From CAVVVS01 sp963751355 (GTDB lineage Bacteria; Bacteroidota; Ignavibacteria; Ignavibacteriales; Ignavibacteriaceae): a stretch of 64,000 nt of DNA. The position numbers and the translations under genes were made by a program. This document shows, piece by piece, positions 16,401 to 25,208 of this stretch; within the stretch, counting starts at the first letter, position 1, and every line of letters begins with the position of its first letter. Location: NCBI GenBank assembly GCA_963751355.1, contig CAVVVS010000131.1, forward strand, positions 62,001 through 126,000. Reading direction: 5' to 3'. A model generated the notes under the pieces. It did no database searches. It was not told the DNA's origin and was given only the letters and a program-made list of their open reading frames with translations.

Positions 16401-18350
16401 CTAATTTGTTTTTGAAATTTTATTTTTAATTTCAATTTTAATATTATCAATAAATTCTGACAAAGACAAAGCCCCCGTATCTCCTTTTTTATGTTGACGT
16501 ACGGAAATATTACCTGCGTTTTCTTCTTTTTCACCAAGGATTAACATATATGGAACTTTCTGTGTTTCCCACTCTCTAATTTTATAACCAACCTTTTCGT
16601 TTCTTTCATCCAGTTCAACCCGTATATTATTATCGACTAATTCATTAGTTACTTTCCGTGCATATTCAAGAAAATTTTGAGATACGGGAATCACCGCAAC
16701 CTGAACTGGGGCTAACCACAACGGAAATTCACCCGCATAATGTTCAATCAGGACACCGATAAATCTTTCTAAAGAACCGAACGGCGCCCTGTGAATAACC
16801 ACCGGTCTGTGTTTTTGTCCGTCACTGCCTGTATACTCAAGATCAAATCTTTCCGGCATAACATAATCTATTTGTACTGTTCCTAACTGCCACTTTCTTC
16901 CGAGAACATCTTTCACCATGAAGTCGATTTTAGGTCCGTAAAAAGCTGCTTCCCCTTCTTCTATGTGGTAATTGAGATGCATCTCATCGGCGGCTTCTTT
17001 AATCTCCTGTTGTGCTCTATCCCATAATTTTATATCTCCGCCATATTTTTCAACATTACTGTCTCTAAAAGATAACTGGGTTTCAAATTCACTGAATCCC
17101 ATCTGGGAAAACACTTTTTGGATAAGATCAATTACATTACAGACTTCATCTTTTAGTTGATCCTGCCTGACGAACATATGCGAATCATCAACAGCAAAAG
17201 AGCGTACCCGTGTTAAGCCGTTTAATTCGCCGGATTGCTCGTACCTGTAAACCGTTCCAAATTCCGCATACCTGATAGGCAAATCACGGTAGCTTCTGGG
17301 TTTTGAAAGATATATTTGAAAATGATGCGGGCAGTTCATCGGTTTCAATAAATATTCCTCTTTCCCGTCTTCAAACTGAATGGGGGGAAATTGACTATCT
17401 TTATAATAAGGATAATGCCCGCTGGTTTTATAAAGATTTATGTTACCGATATGAGGGGTTATAACTGGGAGATAACCGCGCTTCCGCTGCTCTTCTCTCA
17501 AATAATTTTCAAGAGTTTCCCTCAGAATTGCACCTTTCGGCAGCCAGATAGGTAAGCCGCTTCCCACATTCGGTGAGAAAAAGAAAAATCCGAGCTCTTT
17601 ACCTAATTTTCTGTGATCTCTTTTTTTTGCTTCTTCAAGTTTTTCGAGATACTCGTCGAGCATCTTCTTTTTAGGAAATGAAATTCCGTAAATCCTTTGA
17701 AGCTGTTTATTATGTTCATCTCCCCTCCAATAAGAGCCGGAGATGTTGAGCAGTTTAACATATTTAATTTTACTTGTCGATGGGACATGGGGTCCTCTGC
17801 ACAGATCAACAAAATCACCTTCTTTATAGATGCTAATATCTTCGGAATTTTCATCAATCTCGGATAATATTTCTAGTTTGTAATTATCACCCTTTCCCCT
17901 GAAGAAATCGACGGCTTTTTGTTTTGCAAGATCTTCCCGCTGGAATGAATTGTCCTGCTTCGAGATCTCCTTCATCTTTTCTTCTATCTTAAAAAGGTCA
18001 TCTTCTGTCAATCGAGAATTTATATCGATATCATAATAAAAACCGTTATCTATTGCAGGACCTACACCGAACTTTGCTTCGGGATAAATCTCTTGAACAG
18101 CATGAGCCATCAAATGAGAAGTAGAATGCCAATAAACTTCTTTACCCTGTTCATCATCGAATTTTAAAAACTTAATAGCTGAATTATTTTCAAGCGGTAA
18201 GTTTAAATCTTTAACTAACCCGTTAATTACAATGGCTAAAGAATCTTCCGCCAGGCGGTGGGAAATAGAGTCGGCCACTTGATATCCGGTAACACCTTTT
18301 TCGAATTCCTTCGTATTACCGTCAGGAAATGTAATTTTAATTTTGTCCAT
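16401..18350 (-). CDS. thrS: Threonyl-tRNA synthetase
   Basis: Charges tRNA-Thr and edits mischarged serine. Domains: TGS (1-65), the editing/SAD domain with 'HSTSHLMAHAV' and 'VDLCRGPHVPST' (about 70-240), the class II core with 'KPMNCPHHFQIY' (zinc-binding Cys), 'VDDSHMFVR', 'GTVQIDYVMPERFDL' and 'VIHRAPFGSLERFIGVLIEHYAG', and an anticodon-binding domain (about 540-649). Full length at 649 aa. The ATG is only 18 bases beyond the T-run of the tRNA-Val terminator, and no clear Shine-Dalgarno is present. infC follows after 11 bases. Confidence 0.98.
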   Translation of the reverse strand: MDKIKITFPDGNTKEFEKGVTGYQVADSISHRLAEDSLAIVINGLVKDLNLPLENNSAIKFLKFDDEQGKEVYWHSTSHLMAHAVQEIYPEAKFGVGPAIDNGFYYDIDINSRLTEDDLFKIEEKMKEISKQDNSFQREDLAKQKAVDFFRGKGDNYKLEILSEIDENSEDISIYKEGDFVDLCRGPHVPSTSKIKYVKLLNISGSYWRGDEHNKQLQRIYGISFPKKKMLDEYLEKLEEAKKRDHRKLGKELGFFFFSPNVGSGLPIWLPKGAILRETLENYLREEQRKRGYLPVITPHIGNINLYKTSGHYPYYKDSQFPPIQFEDGKEEYLLKPMNCPHHFQIYLSKPRSYRDLPIRYAEFGTVYRYEQSGELNGLTRVRSFAVDDSHMFVRQDQLKDEVCNVIDLIQKVFSQMGFSEFETQLSFRDSNVEKYGGDIKLWDRAQQEIKEAADEMHLNYHIEEGEAAFYGPKIDFMVKDVLGRKWQLGTVQIDYVMPERFDLEYTGSDGQKHRPVVIHRAPFGSLERFIGVLIEHYAGEFPLWLAPVQVAVIPVSQNFLEYARKVTNELVDNNIRVELDERNEKVGYKIREWETQKVPYMLILGEKEENAGNISVRQHKKGDTGALSLSEFIDNIKIEIKNKISKTN

Positions 18351-18368
18351 ATTTTAAATTTCGATTAT

Positions 18369-18392
18369 AAAAAAAATCGGAGATAACTCCGA
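18369..18392 (-). terminator. Rho-independent terminator after tRNA-Val
   Basis: Minus-strand hairpin TCGGAG-TTAT-CTCCGA followed by eight Ts. It lies between tRNA-Val and thrS. Because thrS begins 18 bases later, the same hairpin could also limit read-through into thrS. Confidence 0.8.
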
Positions 18393-18398
18393 CTTGTG

Positions 18399-18472
18399 TG
18401 GGCTCTAGAGGAGTCGAACCTCTGACCTTCTGCACGTCAAGCAGACGCTCTAACCAACTGAGCTAAGAGCCC
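18399..18472 (-). tRNA. tRNA-Val (GAC)
   Basis: A complete cloverleaf on the minus strand: acceptor GGGCTCT/AGAGCCC, D-arm GCTC..GAGC, anticodon stem TCTGC/GCAGA with loop TTGACGT (anticodon GAC), T-arm AGAGG-TTCGACT-CCTCT, discriminator A. The 3' CCA is not encoded. A terminator follows. Confidence 0.95.
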
Positions 18473-18558
18473 AGGATAATTAATAATGTACAATGAAAAT
18501 TAACTATTTTAAAAAAAAACAAGGGAAAAATAGAATATAAATTATTCATCAGTAAAAG

Positions 18559-18644
18559 TACCGAGGGCCGGACTCGAACCGGCACGGGTGAAAACACCCA
18601 CAGGATTTTAAGTCCTGTGCGTCTACCAATTCCGCCACCCCGGC
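18559..18644 (-). tRNA. tRNA-Leu (TAA)
   Basis: 86-base class II tRNA on the minus strand with a long variable arm (GGGTGTTTTCACCC). Anticodon stem CAGGA/TCCTG encloses CTTAAAA (anticodon TAA, reads UUA/UUG). T-arm GCCGG-TTCGAGT-CCGGC. Acceptor pairs GCCGGGG with CCTCGGT (ending in a G-U pair, as in E. coli tRNA-Leu). CCA not encoded. Confidence 0.95.
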
Positions 18645-19032
18645 AAAATTAGAATTCAAAATTTCCAAAAACAGCAACTACATATGAATAAATTTAACGC
18701 TGTAATTATGCTAATAGTATATTCAATTTTAGCGTGTAAATATAGATAATTACTTATTTTTTTGCAAGAAATATGTGTAAATAATCTTTCATGCCTATAA
18801 TTGACATTATTTTAGAAAAATAATTCATTTATCGTTTCACACATAAATATTCCCTTGGAGAAAGGATTTTTCTTCCAAAAATCGTCAGTTTGATAGAGAA
18901 TTATGCTTTAAATATGAGTATCCCCTGTTGTTTACCGTATGAGTAAGTTGATACCGATAAGCATAGTAAAGAGTTGTTTTGCAGAAACTCTAGTTATGTA
19001 GAAAGATACGGAAATGCATATTACTTATAATC
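18645..19032. other. Gene-free stretch between tRNA-Leu and cydB
   Basis: About 390 AT-rich bases. It should contain the promoter for the tRNA pair, but no convincing -35/-10 pair stands out. A 21-codon frame at 18684-18749 (+) resembles a lipoprotein signal peptide but has no ribosome site and no mature part. Nothing else recognised. Confidence 0.5.
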
Positions 19033-19058
19033 AAAAAGAAATAATCATCCGGATTATT
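19033..19058 (-). terminator. Probable terminator after cydB
   Basis: Minus-strand hairpin AATAATC-CGGAT-GATTATT followed by TCTTTTTG, 28 bases after the cydB stop. AT-rich stem, so a moderate call. Confidence 0.5.
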
Positions 19059-19085
19059 CACAATAGTTCTTTAGATTTCTTAGTG

Positions 19086-20102
19086 TTAATAGCTTTCATT
19101 GGTAATTATAACTTTACCTTTAAATACCCTATAAATAAAAATAGTATATCCAATCACAATTGGCATTCCAATTAAAGCTATAATCAACATTGCTTTTAGT
19201 GTTCCCGGTGTAGATGAAGCATTGTAAATTGTTAAACTATTAGCAAGATCAATATTTGACGGTACTAACCGGGGAAACAGGCTTATTGCAGCTAAACCAA
19301 TTACAGATGCAATGGTAATCGAAGAAGCTATAAAAGTTCTGAATACTTTATCTCCTTTTGGAATTAATGGAATATAAACTATTGAACCGATCAGGAGTAT
19401 AAATAAGATCCAGAACAGTGGTTTGGTCAACATCCCAGTAAATAAGTAGGATGCTTCAAAAAACGTAAATATTGTTGCGAAAAGATAGAGGATCGTAAAA
19501 ATAATCCAGCTTGCATTTATCCATTTGATAAATCGCTGCTGCAGTTTCCCTTCTGTCTTCATCGACATATAAACGGCACCATGCATAATAAACATGCTGA
19601 GACTTACCAAACCTACTATAATTGAATATGGGTTGAGCAAACCCCAAAATGTACCTGTGTATTCATGATTATGGTTTAAGGGAATTCCCCGTAATATATT
19701 CCCGACTGCAACACCAAACAACAATGCAGCTAACAAAGACCCTGCTCCGAATAATGAATCCCATAATTTTTTCCATCCTGCCGATTCAATCTTTCCTCTG
19801 AATTCAAATGAAACAGCTCTAAAAATTAATGCTGCCAAAACTAAAATTAATGCAAGATAAAACCCGCTGAAAACAGTTGCATAAACGATAGGAAATGCAG
19901 CAAATAAAGCCCCTCCGCCTGTCAACAGCCACACTTCATTTCCGTCCCACACCGGACCAATGGCATTGAGATTTATTCTTTTCTCATTTTCATCTTTAGT
20001 AAACAAATGCATTATCCCAACACCTAAGTCGAATCCGTCTAGAACAGCGTAGCCGGATATTAATACCACAATAAGTATAAACCAAATAGTGTTTAAATCC
20101 AT
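19086..20102 (-). CDS. cydB: Cytochrome bd oxidase subunit II
   Basis: Integral membrane partner of CydA in the quinol-oxidising, high-oxygen-affinity terminal oxidase. It opens with the CydB signature 'LNTIWFILIVVLISGYAVLDGFDLGVGIM', then 'IGPVWDGNEVWLLTGGGALFAAFP' and 'RAVSFEFRGK'. About eight or nine hydrophobic helices; 338 aa, the usual length. The ATG overlaps the cydA stop by one base (TAATG), so the subunits are translationally coupled. No cydX or cydDC in the window. Confidence 0.96.
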   Translation of the reverse strand: MDLNTIWFILIVVLISGYAVLDGFDLGVGIMHLFTKDENEKRINLNAIGPVWDGNEVWLLTGGGALFAAFPIVYATVFSGFYLALILVLAALIFRAVSFEFRGKIESAGWKKLWDSLFGAGSLLAALLFGVAVGNILRGIPLNHNHEYTGTFWGLLNPYSIIVGLVSLSMFIMHGAVYMSMKTEGKLQQRFIKWINASWIIFTILYLFATIFTFFEASYLFTGMLTKPLFWILFILLIGSIVYIPLIPKGDKVFRTFIASSITIASVIGLAAISLFPRLVPSNIDLANSLTIYNASSTPGTLKAMLIIALIGMPIVIGYTIFIYRVFKGKVIITNESY

Positions 20103-21436
20103 TATACCGCTACCTCCTTTCCTTCAATATGTTCCGGTCCATGTTTAATTTCCCTGGTTAAAAGAAAAACATAAAGGATACCCAGGAACAAATAAATCAA
20201 CCCGAAAAGAATTATTGAAAAAAGTACATCCCCTGGGGGCAGAGTTGCGGAAACGGCATCTTTGGTTCGAAGAACATTATAAACTATCCACGGCTGACGC
20301 CCTACCTCTGCAGATATCCAGCCCAACTGACAGGCAATCACAGGGAATGGAATAGCCCAAATGAAAATTCTGAGAAGTTTTTTACTTTCCCATAGCTTAT
20401 TTTTTCTTAATTTATAAGTTCCAATCGCTGTCAACAAAATAAACAGCATTCCGAGCAAAACCATATTATGGTAAGATACAAAAGTTATAAACAGTGGCGG
20501 AATATTCTCCGGAGGAAATTCATTAATCCCGCGAATCCTTGCATTCATATCGCCAAAAGCTAGCCAGCTTAATAGTCCAGGTATCTCAATCGGCGCTCTT
20601 AATTGCGGCGGAGGCATTGTTGGAAATGCAAATACTGCTAAAGGAGCTTCTGTCTTCGATGTATATAAGCCTTGTATAGCAGCAAATTTGGCCGGCTGTT
20701 CCTTGGCTACTTCCCTTCCGCTTTCGTGCCCGAAAGGAAATACCTCTAATAACGAAACCGCTAATCCGAAAATTACGGCAAGTTTCATTGTTTTTTTTGC
20801 TGCTTCGGTTTCATTATTCTTTAATATTAAATAAGCCGAAACACCTGCTACAAAAAAAGCACCAGTTATTAAAGCCGCATCAATTACGTGAAAAAATCTG
20901 ATTACAGTAGAAGGATTAAATACAGCAGCCCAGAAATCAGTTAATTCAGCACGCCCATTTCTGATTACAAAACCTGCCGGTGTCTGCATCCAGGAACCGG
21001 CTACTAATATCCAGAAAGCAGATAAGGTTGAACCAACTGCAACCATTAATGCGCTAAACCAATGGGTTCCTTTCGAAACTCTATTTCTTCCGAATAAATA
21101 CAATCCCAGGAATCCTGATTCCAGGAAAAATGCAAATACACCTTCGGCAGCTAAGGGGGCACCGAAAATATCTCCGACAAATTTAGAGTATTCAGCCCAA
21201 TTGGTACCGAATTGGAATTCCATTACAATTCCCGTTGCTACACCTACAGCAAATGTAAGCGCTAATAGTTTTCCGAAGAACTTTCCCATTTTTACATAAA
21301 GTTCACTTTTTTTTCTCCAGCCCAAAGTTTCAATAATTAACAAAAGCCATGCTAGACCTATTGAAATTGGAGGAAAAATGAAATGAAACCCTATGGTCAT
21401 TGCAAATTGAATTCGAGACAGCAGTACTACATCCAT
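20102..21436 (-). CDS. cydA: Cytochrome bd oxidase subunit I
   Basis: Carries hemes b558, b595 and d and the quinol site. Motifs: 'SRIQFAMTIGFHFIFPP' (His18 heme ligand), 'FQFGTNWAEYSKFVGDIFGAPLAAEG' and 'FFLESGFLGLYLFG' (Glu residues of the proton path), 'GSWMQTPAGF', 'FPFGHESGREVAKEQPAKFAA', 'NMVLLGM' (Met heme ligand) and 'GRQPW'. At 444 aa with a short loop after 'GHESGREVAKEQPAK' region it appears to be the short Q-loop type. GGAGA lies upstream of the ATG. Reduced oxygen tension is the usual inducer of such oxidases; no regulator site is visible in the 285 bases upstream. Confidence 0.96.
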   Translation of the reverse strand: MDVVLLSRIQFAMTIGFHFIFPPISIGLAWLLLIIETLGWRKKSELYVKMGKFFGKLLALTFAVGVATGIVMEFQFGTNWAEYSKFVGDIFGAPLAAEGVFAFFLESGFLGLYLFGRNRVSKGTHWFSALMVAVGSTLSAFWILVAGSWMQTPAGFVIRNGRAELTDFWAAVFNPSTVIRFFHVIDAALITGAFFVAGVSAYLILKNNETEAAKKTMKLAVIFGLAVSLLEVFPFGHESGREVAKEQPAKFAAIQGLYTSKTEAPLAVFAFPTMPPPQLRAPIEIPGLLSWLAFGDMNARIRGINEFPPENIPPLFITFVSYHNMVLLGMLFILLTAIGTYKLRKNKLWESKKLLRIFIWAIPFPVIACQLGWISAEVGRQPWIVYNVLRTKDAVSATLPPGDVLFSIILFGLIYLFLGILYVFLLTREIKHGPEHIEGKEVAV

Positions 21437-21721
21437 GATCTTTCTCCGTTGATTTTAATAGAGAAAAAATAATAAAAGTCCATCTACAGGTTAGAATGTT
21501 TTAACTATGACAATAATTATTCCAAATATTAGTTCGGGATACAGCAACGGGTAATACTTTGAAAAGAATCAATTTTTAATTATTGGTTAAGTTTTTCTGA
21601 TATGCAAATTTTTAATGTTGGAAAAAGGATGGAATAAGGATTTCATTCTTGAGAATTTTAGCCGGTTATTTATTTTACTTTGAGCAATTATTTATTTATT
21701 AAATTATGATTATCCGGAATA

Positions 21722-22060
21722 TTACATAAAACTTTCTAAAGCCTCCAATTGAGAATCGTACATGTTGAAAATTCTTGAAGTACCGGTTAGTTCCAGCAGT
21801 GATTTAGTATCTGATTTTGCATTTGCTATTTTTAAATCTCCGCCTAGTCTGGACAGACGTTTAAATGCAATGATAATTGCTCCGAGGAATGTAGAATCCA
21901 TGAAATGACAATTTGTTAAATCAATTATTATTTTTAGAAAACCGTCATCGATATCTTTCAAAAGAATATCTCTGAATTCTTCAGCTTCGCTCATAGTAGC
22001 TCGGTTAATATTTACATATTCTATTACTATATCACTATTTATTTGCCGGCTGAATTCCAT
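21722..22060 (-). CDS. STAS-domain protein (anti-sigma factor antagonist type)
   Basis: 112-aa single STAS domain. The phosphorylatable-Ser loop appears as 'CHFMDSTFLGAIIIAFKRL' (Ser in D-S-T-x-x-G, near residue 54), as in SpoIIAA-type antagonists. It probably takes part in partner switching with an anti-sigma kinase or phosphatase, but neither is encoded nearby. It sits alone between acetoacetyl-CoA synthetase and cydA, all on the minus strand. The ribosome site AAAGGCG is well placed. Confidence 0.85.
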   Translation of the reverse strand: MEFSRQINSDIVIEYVNINRATMSEAEEFRDILLKDIDDGFLKIIIDLTNCHFMDSTFLGAIIIAFKRLSRLGGDLKIANAKSDTKSLLELTGTSRIFNMYDSQLEALESFM

Positions 22061-22115
22061 AAAATCGCCTTTAATGTTGAATTACTAATTTAAACTTTAG
22101 TTAATAAAATCAAAA

Positions 22116-24086
22116 TTATTTTGATATAAGCGGTATGATTTTTTTAAATTGATCCAGTGAATTAGGATTTGACAGTGCATCCTTGTTATTAACATCTTCC
22201 CCATTGATTATTTTGGTTACTGCAATTTCAACTTTTTTTCCGCTAATCGTTCTGGGTACTTCAGAAATTTCAAATATTTTAGCGGGTACATGCCTTGGAG
22301 TAGCCCTAATACGAATCAATCTTTTAATTTCATCGATAAATTCTTTAGTTAAAACATAGTCTTGTTTTAATACTATAAAAAGAATTATCCGAATATCATT
22401 TTTCCAGTTTTGTCCGACAACAATACTATCTAAAATTCCGTCAATCGATTCTACAACACGGTAAATTTCAGCCGTACCGATTCTAACTCCTCCAGGATTT
22501 AAAGTCGCATCGGATCTTCCGAAAACAATTATGCCATTGTTTTCAGTAATTTTAATAAAATCACCGTGTCTCCAAATACCGGGGAAATACTCAAAATATG
22601 CCGAATGATACTTGTTACCCTCAGGGTCATTCCAAAAATACACAGGCATTGAAGGAAAAGGAGAAGTGCATACCAGTTCGCCTTTTTCATTTATAACAGG
22701 TTTTCCTTCGGTATTAAAACATTCCACTTTCATACCTAGGCCACGGGATTGAATTTCACTGGAATAAACCGGGAGAATAGGGTTACCCAGCATGAAGCAG
22801 GATATAATATCTGTGCCGCCGGAAATTGAAGATAACTGAATGTCTTCTTTTATTTGAGAATAAACATATTTGAAATTTTCCGGGGAAAGCGGTGAACCGG
22901 TAGAAAGAATCGTATTCAATGATGACAAATCAAAATCTTTTTTAGGAATTAAATTAGCTTTTTGGCAGGATGATAAATATTTTGGACTGGTTCCGAATAT
23001 AGTGATTTTATATTCTTCTATTTTTTCCCACAAAATGCGCATATTAGGATAAGCAGGGTTCCCGTCATATAAAAATATAGTTGCTCCCAAACTTAATGAG
23101 CTGACAAGCCAATTCCACATCATCCAGCCGCAAGTAGTATAATAGGTGATTACATCATGTCTCTTTAAATTTGTATGAAGAGAAAGTTCTTTAAAATGCT
23201 GGAGCAATGTTCCTCCTGCTCCGTGAACAATGCACTTTGGTACACCGGTAGTTCCTGAAGAATACATGATATAAACGGGATAATCAAAAGGAAGTTGTTT
23301 AAACTTTATTTCACCTGAGGTATATTGCAATAGTTCATTAAAATGCAATTGGTTATCGCTTTTATTTAAGTTTTTAGATTGGATTTTTAATTGCTTGAAA
23401 TCAAAAAATCTCGGAATAAAAATAACTTTTTCAATTTCAGGTATATTTTCTTTGATCTGATTAATTTTTGCTCTGCAATCTATTATCTTTCCATTGTATT
23501 GGTATTCTTCAACGGCAAACAATATTTTAGGCTGAATTTGACCGAACCTGTCCATCACACCTTTAATTCCAAAATCCGGGGAGCACGAAGACCAAATTGC
23601 ACCTAAGGAGGTTGTAGCCAACATTGAAATAATTGCTTCGGGGATATTTGTTACAAAACCAGCAATTCTATCCCCTTTTCTTACTCCTAATTGCTTCAGA
23701 CTTTCTGCTACAGATGCGACAAGTTTATATAATTCACTATAAGTTAACTTTATCGTAGGGGCACTCTCTCTCGAACTGATTATTGCGGTATGGGAATCTC
23801 TATATTTTAATAGATTTTCAGCAAAATTAAGTTCAGCTCCTTCGAACCATTTAGCATCGAACATTTCTTTATAAGAAAGAATGTTTTCATATTCTTTTGA
23901 GTGAATAACACCTGACATCACCCAAATAGATTCCCAGAACTCTCCAATATCTGCAATGGACCAATTATATAAATCTTCATAAGAGGAAAGTGGCTTACCT
24001 GTTAATTTCGCAGCATAACGCATAAAGGACGCCATGTTCGAATTTACTATGCGTTCTTCCGACGGTTTCCAGATTGGTGTACTCAA
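22116..24086 (-). CDS. Acetoacetyl-CoA synthetase
   Basis: ANL-family ligase that activates acetoacetate with ATP and CoA. Motifs: 'YIMYSSGTTGVPKCIVHG' (P-loop), 'TTCGWMMWNWL', 'SGGTDIISCFMLGNP', 'WRHGDFIKI', 'GRSDATLNPGGVRIGTAEIY' and the C-terminal catalytic Lys in 'SGKKVE'. The opening 'STPIWKPSEERI' and 656-aa length fit acetoacetyl-CoA synthetase better than acetyl-CoA synthetase. The start is TTG at 24086, preceded by GGAG. It fits the pathway: fumarylacetoacetase, two genes upstream, releases acetoacetate, and this enzyme returns it to CoA metabolism. Confidence 0.92.
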   Translation of the reverse strand: MSTPIWKPSEERIVNSNMASFMRYAAKLTGKPLSSYEDLYNWSIADIGEFWESIWVMSGVIHSKEYENILSYKEMFDAKWFEGAELNFAENLLKYRDSHTAIISSRESAPTIKLTYSELYKLVASVAESLKQLGVRKGDRIAGFVTNIPEAIISMLATTSLGAIWSSCSPDFGIKGVMDRFGQIQPKILFAVEEYQYNGKIIDCRAKINQIKENIPEIEKVIFIPRFFDFKQLKIQSKNLNKSDNQLHFNELLQYTSGEIKFKQLPFDYPVYIMYSSGTTGVPKCIVHGAGGTLLQHFKELSLHTNLKRHDVITYYTTCGWMMWNWLVSSLSLGATIFLYDGNPAYPNMRILWEKIEEYKITIFGTSPKYLSSCQKANLIPKKDFDLSSLNTILSTGSPLSPENFKYVYSQIKEDIQLSSISGGTDIISCFMLGNPILPVYSSEIQSRGLGMKVECFNTEGKPVINEKGELVCTSPFPSMPVYFWNDPEGNKYHSAYFEYFPGIWRHGDFIKITENNGIIVFGRSDATLNPGGVRIGTAEIYRVVESIDGILDSIVVGQNWKNDIRIILFIVLKQDYVLTKEFIDEIKRLIRIRATPRHVPAKIFEISEVPRTISGKKVEIAVTKIINGEDVNNKDALSNPNSLDQFKKIIPLISK

Positions 24087-24230
24087 AATCGTCTCCTATT
24101 TTTCAGGTAGTGTCTAAACTAAATTTGTAATCTTTTGAATAAGGCACTTGCTCTTAATTCTTTGTCTTACTCTCTTTTATCCCGTTAGAATAATAGTAAA
24201 ACTCTGTTTACAGTAAAAGTTAAATTTTCG

Positions 24231-25205
24231 TTAAATTTTACCGGCGTAAACAGCAGTCTTCCAGGCAAAATTAATATCACCATTTTCTATAGCGGTTTTA
24301 GCAGTCAATTCTATAAAATATTTCCTTTTGGGATGATTCTTATGTTCAAAATGTATTGCTGCTTTCAACATCTTCTCAAAATTTTTATGTCTCTTATACC
24401 TGTAAAATGCTTCAACAGTAAATTCAAAATCTTTTATCTCTTTACTTTGAATTTCATTGATAAAATCATTTACTTCAATATCAGAAGGAATATTTTCGTA
24501 ATTACCGAATTTTCCCAAATTATTTGCCGAATAAGTATTTGAATTTTTTATATAATCGGGCAAACGATCGTACCCCATAATATTTTTTGAGTCGGTTTTT
24601 TTAACTTCGAAAACAGCAGCACCGCTTGCCCTAACATAATAATTAGCAGGCATTCTGCCAACCAAATCGATAAGATCGGGTTTAATTGCACCATCGATAA
24701 ATATATCTTCCGAAATATGTAATTTCAAAACTTCACAAATTGCAATATTGGGGGATGCGCCTCCTTCTCCGTAACTCATCATATCCCTAAGAATACATTC
24801 CATCTGAAAAGGCGATTCCTTTACCCTTTTGGGTTTAACAATATCCGAATCGACAGGTGTTAAACCGCTTTTATTAAATTCATTTATACTGGAAGAAAAT
24901 TCTCCCGAAGCTAAGTTAATTTGTTCTACTATTTGATAGGTGACAGATTGCACTACACATTCTTTAGTATTTATCAGATTATTATAAGTGTCTTTAAATG
25001 TCGCATCTCTTCCTCTTCTTGAAGCAGAAAATGCTATAATAGGAGGATTTGATCCGAACACATTAAAAAAGGAAAACGGTGCTAAATTAGGAACTCCTTC
25101 TTCCGAGAGAGTTGATACCAAAGCAATCGGACGGGGACCTACACCACCCAGGAGCAATTGATGTAATTTTGGAACTTTTAATTCTTTCGGTAAATAATGC
25201 AGCAT
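24231..25205 (-). CDS. Flavin-reductase-like FMN-binding protein of the tyrosine cluster
   Basis: 324 aa. The first 190 or so residues form a flavin-reductase-like split-barrel domain ('GGVGPRPIALVSTLSEEGVPNLAPFSFFN', 'VVQSVTY', 'HISEDIFIDG' regions). The C-terminal 120 residues are helical and unassigned ('VEAFYRYKRHKNFEKML'). It begins three bases after the fumarylacetoacetase stop, so it is in the tyrosine-degradation operon. Proteins of this type recur in Bacteroidota tyrosine clusters, but I know of no firm role; a flavin-dependent or isomerase-like step is possible and unproven. Confidence 0.8.
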   Translation of the reverse strand: MLHYLPKELKVPKLHQLLLGGVGPRPIALVSTLSEEGVPNLAPFSFFNVFGSNPPIIAFSASRRGRDATFKDTYNNLINTKECVVQSVTYQIVEQINLASGEFSSSINEFNKSGLTPVDSDIVKPKRVKESPFQMECILRDMMSYGEGGASPNIAICEVLKLHISEDIFIDGAIKPDLIDLVGRMPANYYVRASGAAVFEVKKTDSKNIMGYDRLPDYIKNSNTYSANNLGKFGNYENIPSDIEVNDFINEIQSKEIKDFEFTVEAFYRYKRHKNFEKMLKAAIHFEHKNHPKRKYFIELTAKTAIENGDINFAWKTAVYAGKI

Positions 25206-25208
25206 AGT

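Noticed and set aside
18684..18749. 21-codon frame resembling a lipoprotein signal peptide (ends 'SILACKYR')
   Set aside because: No ribosome site, no mature domain, no relatives recognisable; too short to call.
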